A stretch of DNA of 64,000 bases from Methylomicrobium lacus_A (GTDB lineage: Bacteria; Pseudomonadota; Gammaproteobacteria; Methylococcales; Methylomonadaceae), in contig NZ_CP169217.1 in assembly GCF_041897535.1 (NCBI RefSeq), forward strand, positions 3,596,001 to 3,660,000, read 5' to 3'. How positions within the stretch are numbered: position 1 is the first letter of the stretch; each line of letters begins with the position of its first letter. Of the stretch, positions 1 through 8,012 are shown piece by piece. Under the pieces are notes generated by a model. That model was not told the DNA's origin, did no database searches, and saw nothing but the letters and a program-made list of their open reading frames with translations. The position numbers and the translations under genes are program-made.

Positions 1-1004
1 TCATTTCGTTTTTGCATATCGTCGTCGGCGAACTGGCACCGAAGTCGCTCGCGATCCGTAGTCCCGAAAAGACCGGACTGATCAGCGCCGCGCCGCTCTA
101 CGGCTTTTACCTGCTGATGTATCCGGCGATCTGGATGTTGAATGCGAGCGCGAACCTTACTCTACGGCTGTTCGGCATCAAACAGATGCACGGCCACGAT
201 CCGTATTATAGCGCCGAGGAACTGAAGCTGATCTTGCGCGGCAACCGCCAGAGCGGCATGTTTACCCAGGACGAATGGAATATTTTGGCGAGCACGCTCG
301 ATTTCAGCGAATTGGAGGTTTCCGATTTGATGCGTCCCCTGCATGAACTGGCCGCGCTGCATGCGAAGATGAGCATGGACGACAATCTGCGGGCGGTCTG
401 TGAAAAGCGGTTTAGCCGCTATCCTTATTTCGATATGAATGGCGTCGATGTGCTCGGCGTGATTCATTTGAAGGATTTATTTTTCGCCCAGCAGGAAGGC
501 AAGACGATCGACGACCTGCGCCAATATCTCCGTCCCGTACACTATGTTTCAGCGCACACCCCTGCGCTCGAATTGTTCCGCGATTTCCGCGCCGGCGCCG
601 CGCATTTCGCGATCGTCGGCCAGAAAAACCGCATGCCGCAGGGTTTCATCACGCTGGACAATCTTTTGAGCGCGATGGTCGGCGAGATTCGCGACGAGTT
701 CCGTCCGAGCGACGCCGAGTGGACGAGGCTCGACGATGGTTCGATCGTCGCGAAAGGCAGTTTGGCGATTTTTTCTCTCGAACGGATTTTGGGTATCGAT
801 ATCGAAAACGAGGAACTCGAACTCGACAACGAGGTGTCGGTCGGCGGCCTGATTCTGGCCCAACTCGGCGATATTCCGGTCGAAGGCCAGCGCGTCGAGT
901 TCCGCCAGTTCGAGGTGGTGATCGACGCAATGCAGGAATCGCGTATCCTGCAAATCCATATCTTTCCGAATACGCCGGATAGCCTTGAGCATCCGCCGGA
1001 ATGA
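1..1004 (+). CDS. CNNM/CorC (HlyC)-family membrane protein with CBS pair, 5'-truncated
   Basis: C-terminal part of a DUF21/CBS/CorC-associated protein. The reading frame is open to the window edge: the residues ISF precede the TTG at 12, so that TTG is internal and the true start lies outside. The end of the DUF21 membrane domain (VVGELAPKSLAI, typical of the family) is followed by two CBS motifs at about residues 100-220 of the visible part and the CorC_HlyC domain at about 230-325. Family members are integral inner-membrane proteins tied to Mg2+/Co2+ homeostasis or cation efflux. The haemolysin annotation often given to them is not supported by function. The next gene starts 16 bp after the stop, so the two may be co-transcribed. 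Confidence 0.88.
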   Translation, partial: ISFLHIVVGELAPKSLAIRSPEKTGLISAAPLYGFYLLMYPAIWMLNASANLTLRLFGIKQMHGHDPYYSAEELKLILRGNRQSGMFTQDEWNILASTLDFSELEVSDLMRPLHELAALHAKMSMDDNLRAVCEKRFSRYPYFDMNGVDVLGVIHLKDLFFAQQEGKTIDDLRQYLRPVHYVSAHTPALELFRDFRAGAAHFAIVGQKNRMPQGFITLDNLLSAMVGEIRDEFRPSDAEWTRLDDGSIVAKGSLAIFSLERILGIDIENEELELDNEVSVGGLILAQLGDIPVEGQRVEFRQFEVVIDAMQESRILQIHIFPNTPDSLEHPPE

Positions 1005-1020
1005 AGCCGGCAGTCTAGTG

Positions 1021-2079
1021 ATGAACGCTTTGCTACCCGACAAGCCGACCCGTTTCCTGATACCGGGCATTTTGCTGACCGGTCTCGTGTGGCTGAGTTA
1101 CCTGGTGCTGCGCGAGTTTTTGCAGACGATCGCCTGGGCCTTGATCGTGACCTATGTGATGTGGCCTCCTTACCGCTGGTTGCGGCGCAGGCTCGATCAC
1201 CGCAGCACGCTGAGCGCTGCGGTCATGTCGGGCGTCATTTCGGCGATCATTCTGCTCGCGCTGTACGGACTGGCCGATCTGCTCCAGGGCGAAATCAAGG
1301 TGGCCTATCAGGCGGTCGTGAGCAATCTTAAGGACCCCGCCTACCGTCTGCCCGCATTTCTGGTCAAGATACCCTGGCTTGGACCCTATCTGCAGGAGCA
1401 GTTTGATCAGCTGCTCGGCGATCAGGCCGGCATGGCCGCGCAGATTTCCGCTTGGGCGCAGCAGTGGCTCGGCGAAGCGGCCCAATTTATCGGCGGCATC
1501 GGTCAATACGTGCTGAAGCTCTGCGTGATGCTGGTAATGCTGTTTTTTTGCTTCCGCGACGGCGATCAGGCGGTCCAGCAACTGCACCAGGGCCTGGTGC
1601 GTTTTCTCGGCAAATACCAGCATGTGTATCTGCAGGCGGCTGGTCATACGACCCGTGCGGTCGTCTATGGCCTGGTGCTGGCCGCCTTGGGGCAGGGCAT
1701 CCTGGCCGGCATAGGCTATGCCTTTACCGGCGTCAGGGCGCCCGTGCTGTTCGGCGCGGTGACGGCGCTCTTGGCCATGGTGCCGATGGGCGCGACCTTG
1801 GTCTGGGTGCCGTTGGGATTAGGATTGATCGCCTCCGATCAACTCTGGCAGGGGCTGGGCCTTTTGGCTTGGGGATTTATGGCTGTCAGCACGGTCGATA
1901 ATGTGATTCGTCCGTTGGTGATCAGCGGCGCCAGTCGGGTGCCCTTCCTGGTCGTGATGTTCGGCGTTTTCGGCGGCTTGTCCGCGTTCGGGCCGATCGG
2001 TTTGTTTTTGGGACCGGTGATTCTGGCGGTGCTGCTGTCGGTCTGGCAGGCCTGGATCAGGCAGCAGCCTGATGCATAA
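1021..2079 (+). CDS. AI-2E transporter family (PerM/YdiK-like) membrane protein
   Basis: 352 residues with about seven to eight hydrophobic segments and the family arrangement: two N-terminal helices (about 10-45), a third near 65-85, a soluble loop, then a dense C-terminal membrane half (about 160-350) rich in Gly and Pro. The family (COG0628) includes TqsA and PerM. Substrates are mostly unproven and Na+/H+ antiport has been reported for some members. I chose the ATG at 1021 because the hydrophobic N-terminus starts directly after it. A TTG at 985 in the same frame would overlap the previous gene. Transporter specificity cannot be read from the sequence. Confidence 0.85.
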   Translation: MNALLPDKPTRFLIPGILLTGLVWLSYLVLREFLQTIAWALIVTYVMWPPYRWLRRRLDHRSTLSAAVMSGVISAIILLALYGLADLLQGEIKVAYQAVVSNLKDPAYRLPAFLVKIPWLGPYLQEQFDQLLGDQAGMAAQISAWAQQWLGEAAQFIGGIGQYVLKLCVMLVMLFFCFRDGDQAVQQLHQGLVRFLGKYQHVYLQAAGHTTRAVVYGLVLAALGQGILAGIGYAFTGVRAPVLFGAVTALLAMVPMGATLVWVPLGLGLIASDQLWQGLGLLAWGFMAVSTVDNVIRPLVISGASRVPFLVVMFGVFGGLSAFGPIGLFLGPVILAVLLSVWQAWIRQQPDA

Positions 2080-2205
2080 CGCAGCGCGTTAATCGGCTGA
2101 TGCGGTAAAATAAAGCAGAAACAATCCACGTTGTTTCGGTGCAGTGAGGGAGCAAAGAACAGTGAGTCGTGGAGGACTTTTTAATTAAACGAAGGAGATA
2201 AAAAG

Positions 2206-2415
2206 ATGGGAATCAGCGTTACCAAATTGTTGATCGTGCTGGGTATCGCGATCGTTTTATTCGGTACCAAGCGCCTCAGAAACGCCGGCTCCGACATCGG
2301 CGCCGCAATCAAAAATTTCCGTTCGGCGATCAAGGACGGCGAAAGTGATAAGGACGAAGCTGGATCGGGTTCGGAGCTCGATGGTGAAGTGACCGATCGC
2401 AAGAAAGACGAATGA
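2206..2415 (+). CDS. tatA: Twin-arginine translocase subunit TatA/TatE
   Basis: 69 residues with the TatA plan: one short N-terminal membrane helix (about residues 4-22), an FGTKRL hinge, an amphipathic helix (RNAGSDIGAAIKNFRSAIK, about 26-44) and a polar acidic tail. TatA oligomers form the pathway for folded proteins carrying twin-arginine signals. A strong ribosome site (GAAGGAGAT) lies about 10 bp upstream. No tatB or tatC is present nearby, so this is either an orphan TatA/TatE or a split tat locus. A probable Tat substrate is present in the window, the dienelactone hydrolase at 36684-37574. Confidence 0.9.
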   Translation: MGISVTKLLIVLGIAIVLFGTKRLRNAGSDIGAAIKNFRSAIKDGESDKDEAGSGSELDGEVTDRKKDE

Positions 2416-2419
2416 TTGG

Positions 2420-2499
2420 TGTCGGGTTCTTCTGCATGGGCAGAGATTTGCTCCTCGGCAATGCAGGAGCAATTGCCGAGGCCTGAGCCGAACCCGACA
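2420..2499. repeat. Nested inverted repeat between tatA and nhaD
   Basis: Outer perfect 10-bp arms (TGTCGGGTTC at 2420-2429 and its complement at 2490-2499) enclose inner perfect 10-bp arms (CCTCGGCAAT at 2453-2462 and its complement at 2472-2481). It lies between convergent tatA and nhaD and could end transcription from both sides, although it lacks a clear T-run. The inner hairpin matches a 24-base motif found again at 40701-40724 and 47943-47966, so it is also a dispersed repeat. Confidence 0.6.
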
Positions 2500-2508
2500 G
2501 AGTAGAGG

Positions 2509-4071
2509 TCACTCTACAAAGTAACGGGCGTTAATCAGGAAGTGCGCAGCTATGCTCGCAAAAAAGCCGAGCATGATGGCCGGAGTGCATTTTAAATGGC
2601 TGGTGAATGTATATAAGCCTTTGGTTTGCCCCATCAGACCGACACCAGCGGCCGAGCCGACCGCCAGCATGCTGCCGCCGACGCCGGCGGTCAACGTCAC
2701 CAACAACCACTGGCCCTGCGAAATATCCGGCGCCATGGTCAACACCGCGAGCATGATCGTGCCGTTATCGACGAAGGCGGAAGCGAAGCCGACCAGGATA
2801 TTGGCGATGGTGGGGTTCATGCCGGTGTACAGGTGCTGCGATGTCAGCTCCAGATAGCCGACAAAACTCAATCCGCCGACTGCAAGCATCACGCCGTAGA
2901 AAAACAGCAGCGTATCCCATTCCAGATTGGCAACCTTCGAAAAAACATCAAAGGGCAGATCAAAATGCCGTTCTCTCTTGTGTTCCCATTCTTCCATACG
3001 GTTCATGATTTTCATCGGGCCGAAATAATCGATATAGCCTTCCTTGACCACGGTCAGATTTTTGACCGCCAGTTCTTGTTCGTGCTGCTTCTCGGTTTCG
3101 TATTTTTCGGCGTCTTTTTCCGCCGTGGTGAGTTTGGGCGGGATTTTTTGCAGGTAATAGCTAAAGAACTTCAGGTAAGTCAGTCCCATCATCATGCCGG
3201 CGGTCGGCGGTAGGTGCAGGAAGTTTTCGAAACAGGCCGAGGTGATGATGGTCAGGATGAACAAGAATATGATCACGATGCCGCCACGCTGCATCGGTTG
3301 CGATTCCTCGATCGGCACCGGGCAGGCCTCGGGTATCCAAAAGTACAGGATTGCGGCCGGTACCACGAAATTGATCACTGCCGGAATCAATAACGAAAAG
3401 AAATCCCCGAACGGAACGACGCCCTTTTGCCAGACCAGCAGCGTCGTGATGTCGCCAAAAGGACTGAATGAGCCGCCGGCATTGGCGGCGACGACGACAT
3501 TTACGCAGGACAGGGCGACAAAGCGTTGATTGTCCTTGCCCAGCGCCAGGATCACCGAACCCATCAACAAGGCCGTGGTCAGGTTGTTACAGGCCGAGGA
3601 AATCAAGAATGCCAGAAAGCCGGTAATCCAGAACAATTGCCGATAATTGAAGTTTTTATTCAATAGCCAGACCCTGAGGCGTTCGAATACGCCGCGGTCT
3701 TCCATCGCATTCAGGTAAGTCATCGACACCAGGATGAACAAAAACAGTTCGGCATAGGCCTCCAGCGTCGTGCGAAACGCGGTGGCCGCGTGTTCGGTCA
3801 TGCTGCCGCCGGCGTAAACGATGGCGATAATCACCCAGATCAGGCTGGCTGCAAACACCATCGGTTTCGATTTGCGCAGCTCGGTCACCTCCTCGAGCAT
3901 CGCCAGGATGTAAGCGATCGTGAACAGGAGCACGATCATGTAGCCGGCCCAGTGATGGGTCAGATCCAATGGCTGTTCGGCATTTTGTTCGGCGGCGAAC
4001 GCGAGCGCCGGCGACAACATCCCGATAACGATCAGGAGCGCTTTGGCAGAATATGAAAAGCGGACAACCAT
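2509..4071 (-). CDS. nhaD: Na+/H+ antiporter NhaD family
   Basis: 520 residues from the ATG at 4071, which begins a good signal peptide or first helix (ending ALAFAA). The frame stays open to an ATG at 4170, which would add 33 polar residues; that start is less likely. About 12 hydrophobic segments follow. The conserved SSACNNLTTALL and NAGGSFSPFGDITTLL regions of the IT-superfamily NhaD proteins are present, as is a second half with FVDNGTIMLAVL. A charged cytoplasmic loop (about 320-395) separates the halves. NhaD exchanges Na+ or Li+ for H+ at the inner membrane and supports salt and alkali tolerance. The stop codon overlaps a small hairpin (2502-2515). Confidence 0.9.
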   Translation of the reverse strand: MVVRFSYSAKALLIVIGMLSPALAFAAEQNAEQPLDLTHHWAGYMIVLLFTIAYILAMLEEVTELRKSKPMVFAASLIWVIIAIVYAGGSMTEHAATAFRTTLEAYAELFLFILVSMTYLNAMEDRGVFERLRVWLLNKNFNYRQLFWITGFLAFLISSACNNLTTALLMGSVILALGKDNQRFVALSCVNVVVAANAGGSFSPFGDITTLLVWQKGVVPFGDFFSLLIPAVINFVVPAAILYFWIPEACPVPIEESQPMQRGGIVIIFLFILTIITSACFENFLHLPPTAGMMMGLTYLKFFSYYLQKIPPKLTTAEKDAEKYETEKQHEQELAVKNLTVVKEGYIDYFGPMKIMNRMEEWEHKRERHFDLPFDVFSKVANLEWDTLLFFYGVMLAVGGLSFVGYLELTSQHLYTGMNPTIANILVGFASAFVDNGTIMLAVLTMAPDISQGQWLLVTLTAGVGGSMLAVGSAAGVGLMGQTKGLYTFTSHLKCTPAIMLGFFASIAAHFLINARYFVE

Positions 4072-4319
4072 TCCGGGCCGGTTACTCTGGCGACAGCGGG
4101 GGAGTGAGTTGGCGCCAGTATTCGAATTTGTCAGGAAGGCAAATAAACGGAATAAAATTTCAGAATACATAGGTCCGAGATAAATGACAGAAATGCTGGG
4201 TTTATTATATTAAATTGCGGCGTGTGCGTCATCGCGCTAACGGGACGCTTGTCTGCGCGTGAATAGTCGTAAACTAGGGTTTGTTTAGAGAGGTAAGACG
4301 AGGGAAGGTCCTGCTCAGG

Positions 4320-7139
4320 TCACTCGAAAAAACGGCGCAGATAATGCCCCGTGAAAGAGGCCGGATTGCTGGCAATGTCTTTAGGCGTGCCTTCGGCGAC
4401 CAGCGTGCCGCCGCCGTCGCCGCCTTCCGGACCCATGTCGACGACCCAGTCCGCGGTCTTGATCACGTCCAGGTTGTGTTCGATCACGATCACGGTGTTG
4501 CCGTGGTCGCGCAAGGTGTGCAGCACGGTCAGCAGTTGCTGGATGTCGTGGAAATGCAGGCCGGTGGTCGGTTCGTCGAGAATATAGAGTGTCTTGCCGG
4601 TGTCGCGCTTGGACAATTCCTTGGCCAGTTTGACCCGCTGCGCCTCGCCGCCGGATAGCGTGGTCGCGTTCTGGCCCAGCGTGATGTAGCTCAGGCCGAC
4701 TTCGGTCAGGGTTTGCAGCTTGCGCGAAACCGACGGAATCGCGCTGAAAAATTGCGCCGCGTCCTCGACGGTCATGTCCAGCACTTCATGGATCGTCTTG
4801 CCCTTGAAGCGGATTTCGAGCGTCTCGCGGTTGTAGCGCTTGCCGTGGCAGATTTCACAGTTCACGAAAATGTCGGGCAGGAAGTGCATTTCGACCTTGA
4901 TCACGCCGTCGCCCTTGCAGGCTTCGCAGCGGCCGCCCTTCACGTTGAAACTGAAACGGCCGGCGGTATAGCCGCGCGAACGCGCTTCCGGGGTGCCCGC
5001 GAACAGTTCGCGGATCGGCGTGAACAGGCCGGTATAGGTGGCCGGGTTCGAGCGCGGCGTGCGGCCGATCGGGCTCTGATCGATGTCGACGACCTTGTCG
5101 AAATGCTCCAGTCCCTCGATCGCATCGCAAGGCGCGGGCAGGGCGCCGGCGCGATTGATCAGGCGCGCGGCCTGACAATACAGCGTGTCATTCACCAGCG
5201 TCGATTTGCCGGAGCCGGAGACGCCGGTCACGCAGGTCAACAGGCCGATCGGAAACGCAATGTCGACATGCTTCAGGTTGTTGCCGCGCGCGTTGCGGAC
5301 CACGATCTGTTTGTCCTTGTCGTTCGGGGTGGTCGTTTCTGGCACCTGAATGCCGATCTTGCCGGACAGGTATTGCCCGGTCAGCGAGGCTGCATTGGCC
5401 AGAATGTCTTCGAGTGTGCCCTGGGCGATGATCCGGCCGCCGTGGATGCCGGCGCCGGGGCCGATATCGACAATATGCTGGGCGGCGCGGATCGCATCTT
5501 CATCGTGCTCGACCACGATCACCGTATTGCCGAGGTCGCGGAGGCGAAACAGCGTATTGAGCAGGCGCTGATTGTCGCGCTGATGCAGTCCGATCGACGG
5601 TTCGTCGAGCACATACATCACCCCGACCAGGCCCGCGCCGATCTGGCTCGCCAGTCGGATGCGCTGGGCTTCGCCGCCGGACAGCGTGTCGGCGCTGCGG
5701 TCGAGGGTCAAATAGTCGAGGCCGACGTTGACCAGGAATTCGAGCCGTTCCTGAATCTCCTTGATGATCCTGGCCGCGACTTCGCCGCGCTTGCCGGGCA
5801 GATTCAACTGTTCAAAGAAAGCCAGCGCCTTGCGGATCGGAAAGCGGGTCAGGTGGTGGATCGGCAGGTCTTCGACAAACACATTGCGCGCCGACAGATT
5901 CAGCCGCGCACCGTCGCAGACGGCGCACGGCTTCTGCGAAAGATACTTCGCGAGCTCCTCGCGTACCATTTGCGAATCGGTTTCATGGTAGCGGCGCTCC
6001 ATGATCGCGATGATGCCTTCGAAGCGGTGGCGTTTCTTTTTCGAGAAGCCGAATTCGCCGACCATCTTGAACTCGACTTCATCGTCGCCACTGCCGTATA
6101 GGATGATCGCCTGGATTTCTTTCGGCAATTGCGAAAACGGTACCTCCGGGTCGAAGCCGTAATGCTTCGCGAGTCCGCAGATGATCTGATAATAATAGGC
6201 GTTGCGCCGGTCCCAGCCGCGAATCGCGCCGCCGGCCAGGCTGATGTCCGGATTGTGCACGACCAGTTCGGGGTCGAAATATTCGCGGACGCCGAGGCCG
6301 TCGCAGCTGGTGCAGGCGCCTTTCGGATTGTTGAACGAAAAGATGCGCGGTTCGAGTTCGGTCAGGCTGTAGCCGCAGTGCGGGCAGGCGTAACGCTCGG
6401 AAAACAAGAGTTCGGTGCCGTCGTCCATGCAGGCCGCGATCGCCATGCCGTCCGCGATGCGCAGGGCGGTCTCGAACGATTCGGCGAGCCGCAAGGCGAT
6501 GTCGCCGCGAATCTTGAAGCGGTCGACGATCACCTCGATCGTGTGTTTCTTTTTCAGATCCAGCGCCGGCGCTTCTTCCAGTTCATATACGCCGCCGTCG
6601 ATACGGGCGCGGATGAAGCCTTGCGCGCGCAAGTCTTCGAGCAGCTGGCTGTGCTCGCCTTTGCGCTCGCTGATCACCGGCGCCAACAGCATCCAGCGCT
6701 GCTCCTCGGGCTGCGCCAGCACCTGGTCGACCATCTGGCTAATCGTCTGCGCCTCCAGGGACACCTGATGCTCGGGGCAGCGCGGCGTGCCGGCGCGGGC
6801 ATACAGCAGCCGTAAATAATCGTAGATTTCGGTGATCGTGCCGACCGTCGAGCGCGGATTGTGCGAGGTCGATTTCTGTTCGATCGAGATCGCCGGCGAA
6901 AGTCCCTCGATATGGTCGACGTCCGGTTTCTCCATGATCGCGAGGAACTGCCGGGCATAGGCGGACAGCGATTCGACATAGCGCCGCTGGCCTTCCGCGT
7001 AGATCGTGTCGAATGCGAGCGACGATTTGCCGGACCCCGACAGCCCGGTAATCACGATCAACTGATCGCGAGGCAGGTCGAGGTCGATATTCTTTAAATT
7101 ATGGGTACGGGCGCCGCGGATGCTAATGGTGTCCATCAA
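4320..7139 (-). CDS. uvrA: Excinuclease ABC subunit A
   Basis: 939 residues, full length for UvrA. It has two ABC ATPase modules: Walker A GLSGSGKSS near residue 31 and GVSGSGKST near 640, each with an LSGGEAQR signature and an ILDEP or VLDEP Walker B. Zinc-binding Cys clusters (CPHCGY...CTSC near 253-280 and CEACKG...CEIC in the second half) and the UvrB-interacting region are present. UvrA loads UvrB at distorted DNA in nucleotide excision repair. Two start codons are adjacent (7139 and 7136) and the first is listed. The upstream region (7140-7296) is short, and no LexA box was identified by eye. Confidence 0.98.
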   Translation of the reverse strand: MMDTISIRGARTHNLKNIDLDLPRDQLIVITGLSGSGKSSLAFDTIYAEGQRRYVESLSAYARQFLAIMEKPDVDHIEGLSPAISIEQKSTSHNPRSTVGTITEIYDYLRLLYARAGTPRCPEHQVSLEAQTISQMVDQVLAQPEEQRWMLLAPVISERKGEHSQLLEDLRAQGFIRARIDGGVYELEEAPALDLKKKHTIEVIVDRFKIRGDIALRLAESFETALRIADGMAIAACMDDGTELLFSERYACPHCGYSLTELEPRIFSFNNPKGACTSCDGLGVREYFDPELVVHNPDISLAGGAIRGWDRRNAYYYQIICGLAKHYGFDPEVPFSQLPKEIQAIILYGSGDDEVEFKMVGEFGFSKKKRHRFEGIIAIMERRYHETDSQMVREELAKYLSQKPCAVCDGARLNLSARNVFVEDLPIHHLTRFPIRKALAFFEQLNLPGKRGEVAARIIKEIQERLEFLVNVGLDYLTLDRSADTLSGGEAQRIRLASQIGAGLVGVMYVLDEPSIGLHQRDNQRLLNTLFRLRDLGNTVIVVEHDEDAIRAAQHIVDIGPGAGIHGGRIIAQGTLEDILANAASLTGQYLSGKIGIQVPETTTPNDKDKQIVVRNARGNNLKHVDIAFPIGLLTCVTGVSGSGKSTLVNDTLYCQAARLINRAGALPAPCDAIEGLEHFDKVVDIDQSPIGRTPRSNPATYTGLFTPIRELFAGTPEARSRGYTAGRFSFNVKGGRCEACKGDGVIKVEMHFLPDIFVNCEICHGKRYNRETLEIRFKGKTIHEVLDMTVEDAAQFFSAIPSVSRKLQTLTEVGLSYITLGQNATTLSGGEAQRVKLAKELSKRDTGKTLYILDEPTTGLHFHDIQQLLTVLHTLRDHGNTVIVIEHNLDVIKTADWVVDMGPEGGDGGGTLVAEGTPKDIASNPASFTGHYLRRFFE

Positions 7140-7296
7140 GTAGTTCCGTGTATCTGGTCAGCCTCATACTATACGATCAAAAGGGGGCTAATTCAAACCA
7201 GCTGGCAGCGGGGAAATGAGTTTGCGGATGCCGCAGTGATATCCGTCGTGAATTCCGGCACTCCCGGAAGGACGGGCTCGAATTCTAAGGATGATC

Positions 7297-7434
7297 TCAG
7301 TGTGTAGGAACCGTGGTTTTCCGTCGAATCCTCAGGTCGGCGATTTCGAGCCGGGCTTGCTCGAAACGCTCGGCAATGAGGTTGCGTAACAACTCCCGAT
7401 CGCTTTGACTCAGTTCGATGCATACGACTCTCAT
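7297..7434 (-). CDS. Small hypothetical protein, 45 residues
   Basis: An ATG-to-TGA frame of 45 codons encoding a compact charged helix: MRVVCIELSQSDRELL, then RNLIAERFEQARLEIADLR, ending in a basic RIRRK tail. Composition and the predicted amphipathic helix look protein-like. The start of the sequence resembles small proteins in which a beta strand (VxxELS) is followed by a helix bearing Arg/Leu repeats, but those are normally longer. No strong ribosome site is seen (weak GGA just upstream). It lies divergently from the long leader of the 8013 gene. Function unknown. Confidence 0.4.
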   Translation of the reverse strand: MRVVCIELSQSDRELLRNLIAERFEQARLEIADLRIRRKTTVPTH

Positions 7435-7520
7435 TCCGGCGCTTTGCTGTCCTTGAAAATGCCGTGATTATAAAAGCATGGCGATTTATTGTTAAGCGAG
7501 GACAAAGAATTCCTTTCGGG

Positions 7521-7554
7521 AATACTTGATTAATTTAAGTTAAAATCAAGTATT
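7521..7554. promoter_or_regulatory. Perfect 11-bp inverted repeat in the long leader of the lectin-domain gene
   Basis: AATACTTGATT at 7521-7531 and its exact complement at 7544-7554, with a 12-base AT-rich spacer. The spacing of arm centres (23 bp) is compatible with a dimeric regulator. It lies in the 578-bp AT-rich stretch 7435-8012, which holds no convincing gene. The rest of that stretch appears to be an upstream region or leader for the gene at 8013. No riboswitch was recognised. Confidence 0.4.
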
Positions 7555-8012
7555 GGCATAGAACGAATTGTATTTTGCTATCACACATCATATGTGGCCT
7601 CCTGTTCAGGAAGAATGCTGGATTTGTGAGGGGTGGCGCATATAAGTGTATGTAAATTAAGTTTTATTTAAGGTGAAAATTACTTATTTAGGCATGGAGT
7701 TGTCGTCCCCAATAACGTAGAATAATCATATCAGAATTAGTTTTCACGCTAGTTTTGATTGTAAGTCAATAAATTCAATAACTTAGAAGAATAGTTGCTA
7801 GGGTGTTTTTGCTGATTTAAGCATTTAATAATAATTAAGCAGGTATTCGTGGCTTCCTGAGCCTCGGTTGACTGGATTCTCTAGAGAACACCTGTCGGCC
7901 TTTTGTGAGAACTTAAGTGTTTATTCTTTATTACCCAGAGGAATTAAAGAATCAAGCATCGGGAATGGATAAAAATTTTTATCTTTCAATTAATTTTTTT
8001 ATGGATTGAAAT

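Noticed and set aside
12..1004. TTG at position 12 as a true start
   Set aside because: The same frame continues to the window edge with family-conserved residues, so the gene is cut off by the window.
4713..6101. Open frame of 462 codons opposite uvrA
   Set aside because: Mirror frame of a well-conserved gene; repetitive Ala/Arg/Asp composition and no family resemblance.
7101..7423. Two overlapping short frames (7101-7307 plus, 7193-7423 minus)
   Set aside because: Unstructured mixed composition and no ribosome site; the minus frame conflicts with the better candidate at 7297-7434.
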